Shown here in pieces: positions 22,544 to 32,195 of a DNA stretch of 64,000 nt (position 1 is the first letter of the stretch; the number at the start of each line of letters is the position of its first letter). Below the pieces are notes generated by a model, which saw nothing but the letters and a program-made list of their open reading frames with translations, did not search any database and was not told where the DNA came from. The position numbers and the translations under genes are program-made. The stretch comes from Calycina herbarum (Eukaryota > Ascomycota > Leotiomycetes > Helotiales > Pezizellaceae), in contig LLEY01000011.1 of assembly GCA_001414485.1 (NCBI GenBank), positions 496,001 to 560,000 of the forward strand. Reading direction: 5' to 3'.

Positions 22544-25241
22544 ATGACTCGCAAGAAGGTTGACCCGGATAAGAGGAAAAGGGTTTCTCAAGCATGTATT
22601 GCTTGTAAAAGGAGCAAGCTCAAGGTACGCATTGACATCTCCTACTCCAAGTGCTAGCTTTTCGGTCGATTGTGGTATTGTTCAAACTGCACCGAACAAA
22701 CTCCGGCGCAATATTGTAGCAAGTTGCTCCATCACCCCGCGAATATACAGTTATTTGAGACACAGTGTCGAGCTTAGCTGCAACCGCGCTCCCTGTTTTC
22801 CTTTGTTTCCTAGTCTAGATCTCCTTCTCGCTACATTCGAGTTACATAGACCCTTACATCCTCTTATCCTTGCCGTGTATTTGCACTTGCACTTTCTTGT
22901 CACCATTTCCACATCGGTCGACGGCCGAAACATTTGCGGCTTACTGCATTCATACATAGATTTATCTCAATGTGCAAATGTTGGTTATGGGTAACTCTTG
23001 CATCCATGCTGCTGCACCTTTCAACCGTTCTCCCCAAGCTCACTACCAAGGCTACTCGTTATTTCCACCGGATCTTCACTTTGTATCACTGCTAACTGGT
23101 TTTACGGCAGTGTGATGGGTTCTCTCCGTGCATGACTTGTTTAAGTCGAAGTAAGCCTTGTTTATATGGAAGTCTGGATAACGATCCAAGCAACGAAACC
23201 GCCAATAAACGAAGAAAAATCGAAGCATCGTCAAGTGTTCCCTCGAGTCCTACCGAAGGTAAAGGCTCGCCTAAATATGTTCTCGGTGGTCAACGAGTAC
23301 AAACTCCGGGCTGGGATAGCTCATTTACGCAGGAGGTGACCACTCCCAAGCTTCCCAGTATTACTCAACCCAAATCTGAGTTTTCCGTGGGCGAAGAAGG
23401 GCAACCAAACAACCAGAACGAGAAACCGAACTCCGAGCTTGAGGCCTCGCAGTCTTCTTCGAAGGTCCCACAAAGTTCAGCAGTTGTTGCACAAGACGAA
23501 GAGGCTGATGTTTATAATTACACGAGAATGCTACAAGATCCGACCGGGAGACTATGTAAGTGAATATGTTCTTCGAGTCTTTCCTTGAGAATAAACTACA
23601 TCAGATACCGATAATTGTCTATTTACTGATTACTCACATAGTGTATCTTGGCGACTCAGCTTCGCTGTCCTATCTACAACTTATAAGAGTAATCATAGAG
23701 GGAGTGGTAGGTCCATCACCTTTCACACAAGATCCACAAAGACATAGAATCGTCGAGAATACCATTGTTCTACCTCATAATATCCAGCTCACTCGATTGC
23801 TTCCTGATAAAACTACCGCCTGTATTTTATTAGAAGCATACTTTATCAATGTATGACCTCCAGCCCTAGTCTCCTATCTTCAATGCTAACAATTTGAAGA
23901 CGAATGGCCTCGTAGAGCTTTTCAACAGGAAAAATTTCATCGCAACCTTCGACAAATGTTACACGAACCCACTCAATGCCGACCCTTCGTGGCTATGCCT
24001 ACTATATCTAACTTTTGCCATTGGGTTGGTCATGGCATATCCAACTCCGGGAACTGAAGAAGACGAGATAATACAGAGACTGAGAAGCGAATCTATCGAT
24101 CGAGCTGAGATTTTCTATTTGAATGCAAAACAGCTTGGAGATCCAGAACGAGGATTTGAGGATAACGGTTTCTGGAGTATTCAGGCACTGACATTGATGT
24201 CCATATACATGCTAGCTGTTTCCAAACGGAATGCAGCGTATGCTTACTACGGTAGCAACGCCTCTAATATTCTCCGTTTTTCGTGGTGTTGACGTCCTCT
24301 AGGTATGGCTGTTCGATCAGCTTTTGCTTTGGGCCTTCACCGAGAAGAAACACACTGCATATTCAACACAGGCGAGCAGTCTGTGAGACGGAACTTGTGG
24401 CGCAGTCTTTTCGTTCTGGACAGATTCTTAGCAGCTTCACTTGGTCGTCCCACCGCGATTCGAGAAAGCGATTGCTCGGGGGATACACTGACAACCGCGG
24501 AGTTTCATACAAGCCAGTCTGCTACCAACGAGGAATATACCAACTCGGTCGCGCTCAAGGCCTCCACCCGTAGCTGTCACGTTATTGGAGTAGTACTTGA
24601 AAAAGTCTACTCAACTCGAAAAGTTTCAGCGAGTCTTGCGCAAGAGATTGCGAATGAATGTAAATCATGTCCTCAGGTACTGGATCCTATACTCCATTGG
24701 CGGCAAGCAAGATCAGCGAAGCCAAACCAGGGTGTGGCTATTCTACATGTCAATCTTCTATATTGTCATTCAGTTATCTTGCTTACGAGACCTTTCCTTG
24801 TGTATCTGATGAAGAAGAAACACGAGGATTCTGGTAAAGGGTCTGGATTGGAGCGTTATGGGACTAAAATGAAGCAATTTGCAGAGTCGTGTGTAGTTGC
24901 CGGCTGTCACAGTATTGCGCTTGTGCAAGTCTCCCTGGAGGGTGGATATCTACCTCGCCGGAACCCATTTGTTATGTGAGTACCTTTTAATTTAAGTTCA
25001 TCTACTTTTCACGAAACATTTACTCACAATATCTAGCTATTTTCTCTTCGCTGCTGCCCTTGTAGTTCTATCGAACGAATTTACGTATTTATATTCCAAT
25101 CCACTCTCAAAATCATGCGTGAAGCACGCTATCGATATAATGCGGTGGTGTTCTGAGGAGGACCCCCAAGCCAAACGCCTCCTATTTATCCTCACGGCAT
25201 TCCGGGACGTCGTCGAAAAACATCATTCCAAGAATCCCTGA
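22544..25241 (+). CDS. Zn2Cys6 transcription factor with fungal_trans domain
   Basis: A probable nuclear DNA-binding regulator. Six exons are proposed: 22,544-22,624, 23,111-23,555, 23,642-23,850, 23,900-24,251, 24,303-24,975 and 25,037-25,241, giving 654 residues with consistent phases. Joining exons 1 and 2 makes a complete zinc cluster, Cys 18, 21, 28, 34, 37 and 44 (CX2CX6CX5CX2CX6C), next to basic KRSKLK. The middle region carries the fungal-specific regulator domain, including YLGDSASLSYLQ and AYYGMAVRSAFALGLHREET. Intron 1 (486 bases) is unusually long for this locus. After the TGA at 25,239 the same frame stays open for 168 codons of Ser/Pro/Asn-rich sequence typical of the tails of such proteins, so the annotated end may be a premature stop. 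Target genes are unknown. Confidence 0.85.
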
Positions 25242-25962
25242 CAAGATCCGACATATAAATCCCACCCAAATGGCACAACACCACCATCACCTAATACCAC
25301 CTCATCAAATCCATCTCCGCTACCAGAAAACGCCTACCCGTACAAGCAAAATCCAGTCAACCCACCTTCGAGCAACAAAACAACATTTTCCCGACAAAAG
25401 TCCTCTTGTATGCCTATAATCGAAACCATGCTCCCCGAAAGTCCAACGACAGTGCCTCGCTCACAATCACCATATGCTTCCTCTCATTTCACTACTTCAA
25501 TTATGAACTCACCCTCTTCAGACCCTCTCATAAGAACATTCTCGGATCCAAACTCCTTAATATCCACACCCCGTCTCCACGCCGGCTGTCGCTCCTCTTC
25601 CACTTCCGAAATATTGAGACATACTATCAACCAACCGCAGGCACAATCATTAAACCACGCCCTCACACAACTCTCTCGTCAAAATTCTTTTGGTCTTTGT
25701 ACGGAACTCGCTCGTTTCTCCAACACGGTTCTGTCCGATTCGAAATAATAACGAGTTGCATTGTGATGAGATGATTGAGTTGGAGAAGTTGTGGCCGAAG
25801 GTTCAGTGTGCTTTGGATAGTGGTGGAGATGTTGGGAGGATACCTCATACTGTTGGTGAGGCGATCAGTCCCCGGACTGTTCATTCTGGGGTTCAGAGGA
25901 AGGGTAGCGCGCCACTTTATGGGGTCACGAGAGACAAGGAAAGGTGTTGGAAATGGGTATGA
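25242..25962 (+). pseudogene. Probable former C-terminal tail of the Zn2Cys6 regulator
   Basis: Directly after the TGA (25,239-25,241) the frame is open to TAA at 25,746-25,748 and encodes a disordered Ser/Pro/Thr-rich tail. A different frame then stays open to 25,962 and reads NNNELHCDEMIELEKLWPKV, which looks protein-like and starts right where the first ends (SDS then NNNEL). One nonsense change and one single-base shift would explain both breaks. An unannotated intron or stop readthrough are alternatives, but I see no good GT-AG pair around the TGA. Confidence 0.45.
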
Positions 25963-26595
25963 GATAGGAAGGCTCGGGGGTGTGGTTCATGTTGTTTGAA
26001 TTGAGATCTTTTCTTGGGATGTAGAGATATCTTTTTTGGAGAAGATCTTTAGGGGTTATAGACAGAAGTGGGAATTCTGGAGTTGGGGGGTATTTGGTCG
26101 AAAATTTAGGATATCAAGCGCGAGGATGCGGAGATAGGGTGGGCAAACAGTACTGCTCTAGACTTTTATTGAAGGGTCTTATCTTTCTTGCTTTTAATTA
26201 CGTTCTACAGGTTATCTAATGCGCTTTCTTTGGGAGGTTTATATGTTATATCAAAAGTTGAAGGCGGATGGATGGATGTTACCCTTCGACTTTTAAGTTC
26301 CAATAGAATGATACTAGGCGCAAGTCGAAGTTCCATCTCCAAAGGTAGATAGATATACTTCTCAATCTCGAGGATCAAGATTGGGTGTCGAGGTGCCAAG
26401 GTCGTTCCTTCCCCCCTTGCTTCCCTGTGGGGCTGGTGTTAAGCTAGTATTGAGGAAGTCGAGGTCGTTCCTTCCCAACTTGAACTTACCCCTCAACTCA
26501 ATTCGACTACCTTGAGGTCGCTCCTTCCCTCTTACCTCGACCTCTTCCCACACCATCCAACTCAGCGCGGTCAAATAAAAAGAGTCACAGATACA
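25963..26595. other. Intergenic region with three short GGTCGYTCCTTCC repeats
   Basis: The sequence GAGGTCGYTCCTTCCC or a close variant occurs at about 26,399, 26,462 and 26,515. It matches the ends of short inverted-end repeats at 31,049-31,144 and 48,680-48,766. No gene is supported here. Confidence 0.55.
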
Positions 26596-27650
26596 CGATA
26601 TGCAACAAACACCTCCCTCTCTCCAAATCAAGCTAGTTTCACACTCCCTTAATTTGACTCAAACACTCTTGCCACTTGACTCACCACCAAGCCACACATC
26701 ACGAGATCCCTCATTTCCAAAAGACACATCGGCAAAAGATACCTAAATACCTCTTCACCGCGAAATGCAACAAACAAAACAATTCTCTTACCGCCTAGTG
26801 GCAAAACACCATATTCCTTCTTTTTCGTGTCACAGGCCGATCGAAAAATAGACGATAAAGGGTTCGATTGGTTCTCAGGAATACGACTAGTAAGACTGGC
26901 TGGTTACACGCGGATTCGCGATGTGCAACAAAGGTGTTTCTTTTGCTTGTTCGCGATTATTATGATGAGTGATGGCTAGCTAGGGGTTTTGCTTGGCTCA
27001 GCTCGGCTGTTTTCGGGGAGTTGGGAAGAGGGCTGGCTGGTCTGACATATCCTCTTGGTATCTTGGGGCTGCTTGTAAAGTTGTAGTGGTGAGCTGACTA
27101 TTGGTGGGAGTCTAGGTAGTGATGCTGCTAATTGTTTCACGATGCCATGGCAAACTAAAAATGTCCACTCCCAAGCGGCTTAAAATGCCCAAACAACTTC
27201 CCGAAACGTTACCCGATATCCGTAAGCACCGCCAACCGATTCCTCGGTACATTGCATGCGAAATGCAACAAAAAAACCTTAAAATTACCCCTTGCGGAAA
27301 CTTTACATCATCATGGCTGAATAAGAAAGTTTTTATGCATGATTTTTTTACGCGTGGTTGGGCTTAGGTATGGGGCGAGAATACAGTCAGAGTGGGTTGC
27401 TCAGCTGATAGTAGCCGAGAATACGAGGGTGAGGCTTTGTTATTCCTTGGGCAACCCAGGAATATGGGTAGGAAGTTTGTTACACAAAGTATGCGAACAC
27501 GGGATACCGAGTGCCCAAGGACCAGTGGAATAAGTCAACCGTGCCCTACGCCCCCTTGAGAATAGACGAGGTTGAGAAGGGGAATCACTTCGTTGGAAAG
27601 TCCGAAAGGCTTCGCTTTTTTTCTATTTCTGGTTTGCGATTCGCAACATT
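26596..27650 (+). repeat. Second block of the ~165-base CGAARTGCAACAAA repeat
   Basis: Cores occur at 26596, 26761, 26919, 27259 and 27637, all on the + strand. Spacings are 165, 158, 340 (twice 170) and 378 bases. Flanking words such as CACTTGACTCACCACCAAG near 26,676 echo the CACTCGCCACCAA part of units in the 13 kb array, so this is the same repeat family, more diverged. Confidence 0.65.
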
Positions 27651-28295
27651 TTTTTTCTTTTTTCCTGATGTGGTAAATTTAGGAGAGGGATAAAAATAAA
27701 TCATTTGGGGGTGCTCTGGCAATGTGTTGAAGTACCTTCAGCCGTAGAATGCTGCCAAAAGAGTTCAATTCGAACAATGGCATCTTGAGTGGTGGCAAGT
27801 AAGAGCAAAAAGTGTGTTGATTTTGAAAGCTTGCTTGTGGGGTATACTTTGGTGAGGGTTTTCGGTGAAGTGAAAACCTGGGGGAGTCATTCAATTTGAG
27901 CTAAGCGAGACCAAAAGGGAGAGGGCTGGTCAGTTCGCGTTTATTATCTCACTTTTCGCTATAACTTCCCAAGGCTCCAGATACCGATAAAACAAGTAAA
28001 AAGAAAGTTTTTCACTCGGTCGGAAGATTGTTTTCACTTCGTTTTTAATAATATAGAAGAGAGTTGGGGGTTAGCAAAATGACTGTGAATAAGTTGCACC
28101 GTTAGAAATTTCACACATAACGAGCATCTCATAGTACTGGAGGGGTTTAAATTAGTTAATGGGGTGGTGGGGGGTTACAGGGGGGTTCTTTCCTTCTAGG
28201 TTCATACCAAATGAAGAAGACTACTCATTTCCGTTAGAATTAGGAAGTTCTTCGCAGGCTACTTACACGTGGGGGAAAGCAATTTCCGCGAAATT
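27651..28295. other. Intergenic, nothing recognised
   Basis: The sequence is moderately AT-rich with no domain-bearing ORF. It lies downstream of the minus-strand gene at 28,296 and probably includes its 3' UTR. Confidence 0.5.
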
Positions 28296-29243
28296 CTACT
28301 TGCTCGAGGAATATATTTCCAGGTTCTCCCGGACTTTGCTGAGAACATTATCTACAATTTCCTGGGCACGCAGAATCTCCTCGTCTCCTGGGCGGTTGAA
28401 AGACAGAAGTGGAATAAGAGGCCTTCTGAAATTAGGATCTCGGTTCTCCCGGAGTCTGCGGAGAAGGTTGTCAACAATTATCTGAGCACGCAGAAGCTCC
28501 TCGTCTCCTGGACGGCTTAACGACTGAGGTACCTGTCTCATGTTCTGAGCCTCTGGCAGAAGGGATGGGAGGAGGTTGTTCAGAGCACAATCCGGTCTCG
28601 CCCTTTGATGGTGTGGAACTGCTGTGCCAGTCTGAGTACCTGTACTGAGCGACGGAGGGGGTATATTAGGGTTATTAACCCCACCTTCCTCTCGAATCTG
28701 CTGCGGAGGAGGTCGAAGAAGAGGTCGGAGGGGTGTATTGATCCCACGTTGCCTTCTACTACGCTCAGCATCCTTTTCCTTTGTAAGAGTAAGGCACATA
28801 CCTGGCTTATTAGGTCTATCCAGAAGTCGAAGATTGTCTGGGCCGTCTTCAAGGTTCGCCGAACCATAACCATACCCATTAAAATGGGCGGGATCGTTCT
28901 TTTCAAGAAACCTCGGACCATCCTTATGATGCCTCGTAGAAGCGATCCTTACCTCACCTCCTGAAGGTGGTTCAGGAAAAGCCATTGTAAGCTTATCAGC
29001 CGTTTTCACGAGTGAGTGCCTTCTCCAGTCATTTTCAGGTTGTTCCTTGTCCAGAAATTCCAAGCAACTGAGAGTATGGCCCCCTGCTATATCGTCAGCA
29101 TTGAGTATGCGGTGGCATTTTGGACACCGCGGGGGTTTGGGCCGCCAAAAAAGAAGACGGCGCCAGGCGCGTTTGCGGTTCGTCCTACCGGCTCTGGAAC
29201 CGCGTCTTCTGAGTCTTCTAATGTAAGTGACAGGTGGAGCCAT
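28296..29243 (-). CDS. Unrecognised protein with C2HC finger and duplicated tail
   Basis: I do not recognise this 315-residue protein. It is a single exon with ATG at 29,243. The first 38 residues are very rich in Arg and Lys (nuclear-targeting-like). A C-X2-C-X12-H-X3-C finger uses Cys40, Cys43, His56 and Cys60. The middle is Pro-rich and disordered. The tail contains two copies of RPGDEE(L/I)LRAQ..VDN..(R/S).(L/V)REN, at about residues 243-275 and 283-313. The duplication is also clear in the DNA: 28,322-28,400 resembles 28,440-28,520. The coding quality (few rare codons, finger intact, repeats kept in frame) supports a real gene. It neighbours another lineage-specific-looking gene on the same strand. 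Function unknown. Confidence 0.6.
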   Translation of the reverse strand: MAPPVTYIRRLRRRGSRAGRTNRKRAWRRLLFWRPKPPRCPKCHRILNADDIAGGHTLSCLEFLDKEQPENDWRRHSLVKTADKLTMAFPEPPSGGEVRIASTRHHKDGPRFLEKNDPAHFNGYGYGSANLEDGPDNLRLLDRPNKPGMCLTLTKEKDAERSRRQRGINTPLRPLLRPPPQQIREEGGVNNPNIPPPSLSTGTQTGTAVPHHQRARPDCALNNLLPSLLPEAQNMRQVPQSLSRPGDEELLRAQIIVDNLLRRLRENRDPNFRRPLIPLLSFNRPGDEEILRAQEIVDNVLSKVRENLEIYSSSK

Positions 29244-29812
29244 TTTCGATGTTTAACGCGTATTTTATCTCGAGAAGAGGGGGGGTGGGGGGGTGAAGAA
29301 TATATCAACTACTAGGCGACCTGTTGTGCCTAGTTGGAACAGTGTTTTCTCGATGGTTGGTTGGACGATGCCATTATTCCCCCAAAAAGAACAAAGACAG
29401 TCTAGTCTGCAAGCGTGAACAAAGACTTTGACAGTAAGATAGTTGCGATAATGTCGAATTAGGGAGTTTTAAACCATGCTGGAATCTCGATTTGATTTTT
29501 CAGTTATTTGCTTGATGGTTAGTGAAAAGTGGTTATATAAATTGAGCCTACTACATTCGGGCTTTTTGTCAGACCTTTTCAACGTAACTTGCTCAATCAT
29601 ATAGATCCTTTGTATATCATAGAGCTATGCGCGCGGCTTATGAAGGAATAGAACAAACGTCTTTCGGTCACAGGAGTCTAGGTAACAGTTTACAAAATGT
29701 TGTTTACTTTCCCTCTGTGTTTTATCTAAACAAGTTAACTTTAAGACAATCGACTATCTAGGGTGCGCTCAGGGGTTTAGGACCACATAGAAAAATTCAG
29801 AAACGGGTCTAA
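29244..29812. other. Intergenic region between two unrecognised minus-strand genes
   Basis: It contains the likely promoter of the gene starting at 29,243 and the 3' end of the next one. Nothing else is recognised. Confidence 0.4.
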
Positions 29813-30371
29813 CTACTTCATCGGTATTTCCATCCTCAGTGGTACACCTCCATCTTCGACTTCTTCTTGGTTTTCATTTTGAACCTGTTCCGACTCCTTC
29901 GCTCCATCCTGCAAACCTCTCAAGCGAGCCTTCTTCTTGTGTGATTTTCTACCTCTAACAAGTTTCGCCACCTGTAACAAATGAGCCTTTTCAAAAGCCG
30001 CATCCTCCTCAGCATACACCTTGCCCTCGCGTCGTAAACGCAAAAACACATGCCTCAGCTGCTGTGAACGAGTAAGACGTTCTCCGCATCCGCAGACGCA
30101 CTGTTTTACAGCCCTTCTTCTTTTGGTAGACAAACCTTGCATGAAGAGCGGGTACTCTTCGTGAGTGATGAGGTTTGAAGAGTTCCATCGTTCGATTGCT
30201 TGTTTTTGTATGGCCTGCCTTTGTGTGGGCATTATCCAGGAACGTGGTAACTAGTTGCCCACAACCGCAGGTGCAGTGTCTTCTTTGATATTGATAACTC
30301 GGCCGGGGTATCTCCTGTGGAGTGGAGCCCTCACCTTGAGTAGACAATTGCAATTCGGGAAATTGCTCCAT
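29813..30371 (-). pseudogene. CxCGCG-repeat basic protein, apparently frameshifted
   Basis: Two overlapping minus-strand frames belong together. The frame from ATG 30,371 encodes an N-terminal part ending in HCTCGCGQLV. The frame ending at 29,813 encodes PRSWIMPTQRQ..., then QCVCGCGERLTRSQQ, a Lys/Arg-rich stretch and an acidic tail. Aligning the two CxCGCG motifs (C-x-CGCG-x-x-[VL]-[PT]-R-S) needs the switch of frame at about 30,243-30,255, so a single-base insertion or deletion between them is likely. The second frame alone is a plausible 139-residue protein with its own ATG at 30,232. I do not recognise the family; clustered Cys suggests metal binding, but that is inference. An assembly error is possible. 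Confidence 0.45.
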
Positions 30372-31254
30372 GTTTCAAAGTTGGAAAATAAGTATATAGC
30401 AATAAGGTAGGTATTGCTTGAGAAGTATGTTCCTGGGTATTTCCAAGTTATTGGGGTGCTTTTCAGGGAGTGCAACCTTTAAGCGCAAACAAAGACTTTG
30501 TTTACTTGTTAGTTTTTAGCGATGCCATGGCTGTTTCTTTGTTTCTTTTGAGGCCAGTCCCTCAAACAACAATAATTCAATTTTGACGAACAAAGGCGGC
30601 ACATGGCGTGCTAAGATAGACACTATAACCCTCACATTTGAAGGTTGCAGGTTTTGGTTCTACCAGTCTCGCGGTAGACTGCCTGCTCCGAGACAGCAAA
30701 GAACTTAAAACAAACTCAATAAAAATCTCTGACAAGTGAGAATATCGCCACTAAGTATCATGCGCGTCTTCTAACCTTTTTCTTCTTGTTGTTTTTGCAC
30801 TATTTCCATTTGGAATTTTCAAGGTTGTAAGTTGCCCTCGAGCGCCAGCCAGTGTTTTCTAAATTTTAACCCTTCCCTTCCTACCAAACATAATACCAAA
30901 CATAACGACCAAGGAAGTAATTCTTCACCATCTCAAGTAGCGAGAAACTTTTCACATTTGTAGGTACCAACCAAGCAAAGAAAATCCAAGTCCTGGAGAA
31001 TGGAAGGTATTGTCAAGCCCCTCCCAGGTTGAGGTGGCACCCTCCCTGGGTCGCTCCTTCCCTTCTTGCCAGACACAACACTGACACCGCAATTCTTGCC
31101 GCAAGCGCGTCGACACCTCGCAAGAACCTAAAGGAAGGAAGGACCACGACGGGATCCAAGCCGCTAGGTAACCAAAAGTCTTCAAACCTCTCGCGCTCCC
31201 CCATCTTTCTCTCAGGTTCCTCTCCTCTTCAACACCACAACATTAGTAGTACTT
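30372..31254. other. Intergenic, with a 96-base inverted-end repeat
   Basis: There is no supported gene. The notable content is the GGTCGCTCCTTCC...GGAAGGAAGGACC repeat at 31,049-31,144, listed separately. Confidence 0.5.
31049..31144. repeat. Short (~90-base) dispersed repeat with inverted ends
   Basis: It starts GGTCGCTCCTTCC and ends GGAAGGAAGGACC, which is close to its reverse complement. The reverse complement of 48,680-48,766 matches it along its length, with shared GCCAGACACAACAC-like and TTGCCGCAAGCGC-like words. Two such copies in opposite orientation suggest a tiny non-autonomous mobile element. Confidence 0.6.
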
Positions 31255-31600
31255 CAACGATAGTTATTAATATTAGATAAAAGCTACCGATAGTTATATC
31301 GTAATATATATCGCGATATATCGATATATTATCTTATCGATGCCCAAGTCTGTTTAGTATTAAGTTATATATTTTACTAATTTTTTAAAAGTAACTTTTA
31401 ATAACTATAATAATATTAATATAATTTTCTAAAGCTTTAGTAAATATAAAAATAAATTAAGATAAATTAAAATCTATAAAGTTAATTAATATAAAAAAAA
31501 AAGTAAATAAAAGTTATTATTAATAGATAACTTTCTAATAATCTATTTTATATTAAATTCTAGTTATTTATAAGTTATCTAGAGGTCGTCGAGACTTTTT
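31255..31600. repeat. AT-rich RIP-like relic inside normal DNA
   Basis: About 345 bases have almost no G or C apart from CGAT-type words, with an abrupt change on both sides. A run of overlapping TATCGATA-like palindromes at about 31,280-31,345 resembles 61,000-61,070 in the right-hand transposon block. It is most likely a decayed transposon fragment. Confidence 0.5.
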
Positions 31601-32195
31601 TCACTGAATATCAGAACGGACGCTAATGAAAAACTAGGTAACAAATGATAAAATGTATATTTTTATCTCCCGAGTAGTACGGCTACTGTTAAAGCTACGC
31701 CGGTACGATCTGAGAGTTTGCTGGCTTATTAGGATAATTGCTTAAAGATGACAAGGCTTTCGCTTCTTCGTTTGTAGCAGTGGATTGGAAGTTGCTGCTA
31801 CGAAGGTGGCTGCTAGGAGTGAAGGCTTTTTTGTGTCAAGTTTCTTCCCTGGTAGTGCTTGGTCAAGATAACTTCGCAATCTATCTCTCTCGAGGCGAGA
31901 TATCCCAAAGATAAAGGTAGGCCCCCGGTGAAAATACAAAACTAAAACATACCCAACTACAACGTGACAGTGAGACACTTCTCCAAGAGATATGAACACC
32001 ACACTATTCCACAAAAAACAGACCCAAGAAGAATTCTAGGGAGTAGAGAGAATCAGAAGATGTATCACAGTTTTCATTCCACTGCAACACACAATTATAT
32101 ACAAAAAAGAGACCGAAAACCCCCAATCCAATCTAGACAATTTGACCGCTTTCACTCTAAGCTCTCTACAACGCAATCACCGAACAAGTGAGATT
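31601..32195. other. Intergenic / 3' region of the repeat protein gene
   Basis: No gene is recognised. It includes the probable 3' UTR of the minus-strand gene ending at 32,196. Confidence 0.45.

Noticed and set aside
30640..30700. Stem-like segment with GGTTCTACCAG and TCGCGGTAG words, considered as a tRNA.
   Set aside because: It does not fold into a cloverleaf with A and B boxes at the right spacing.
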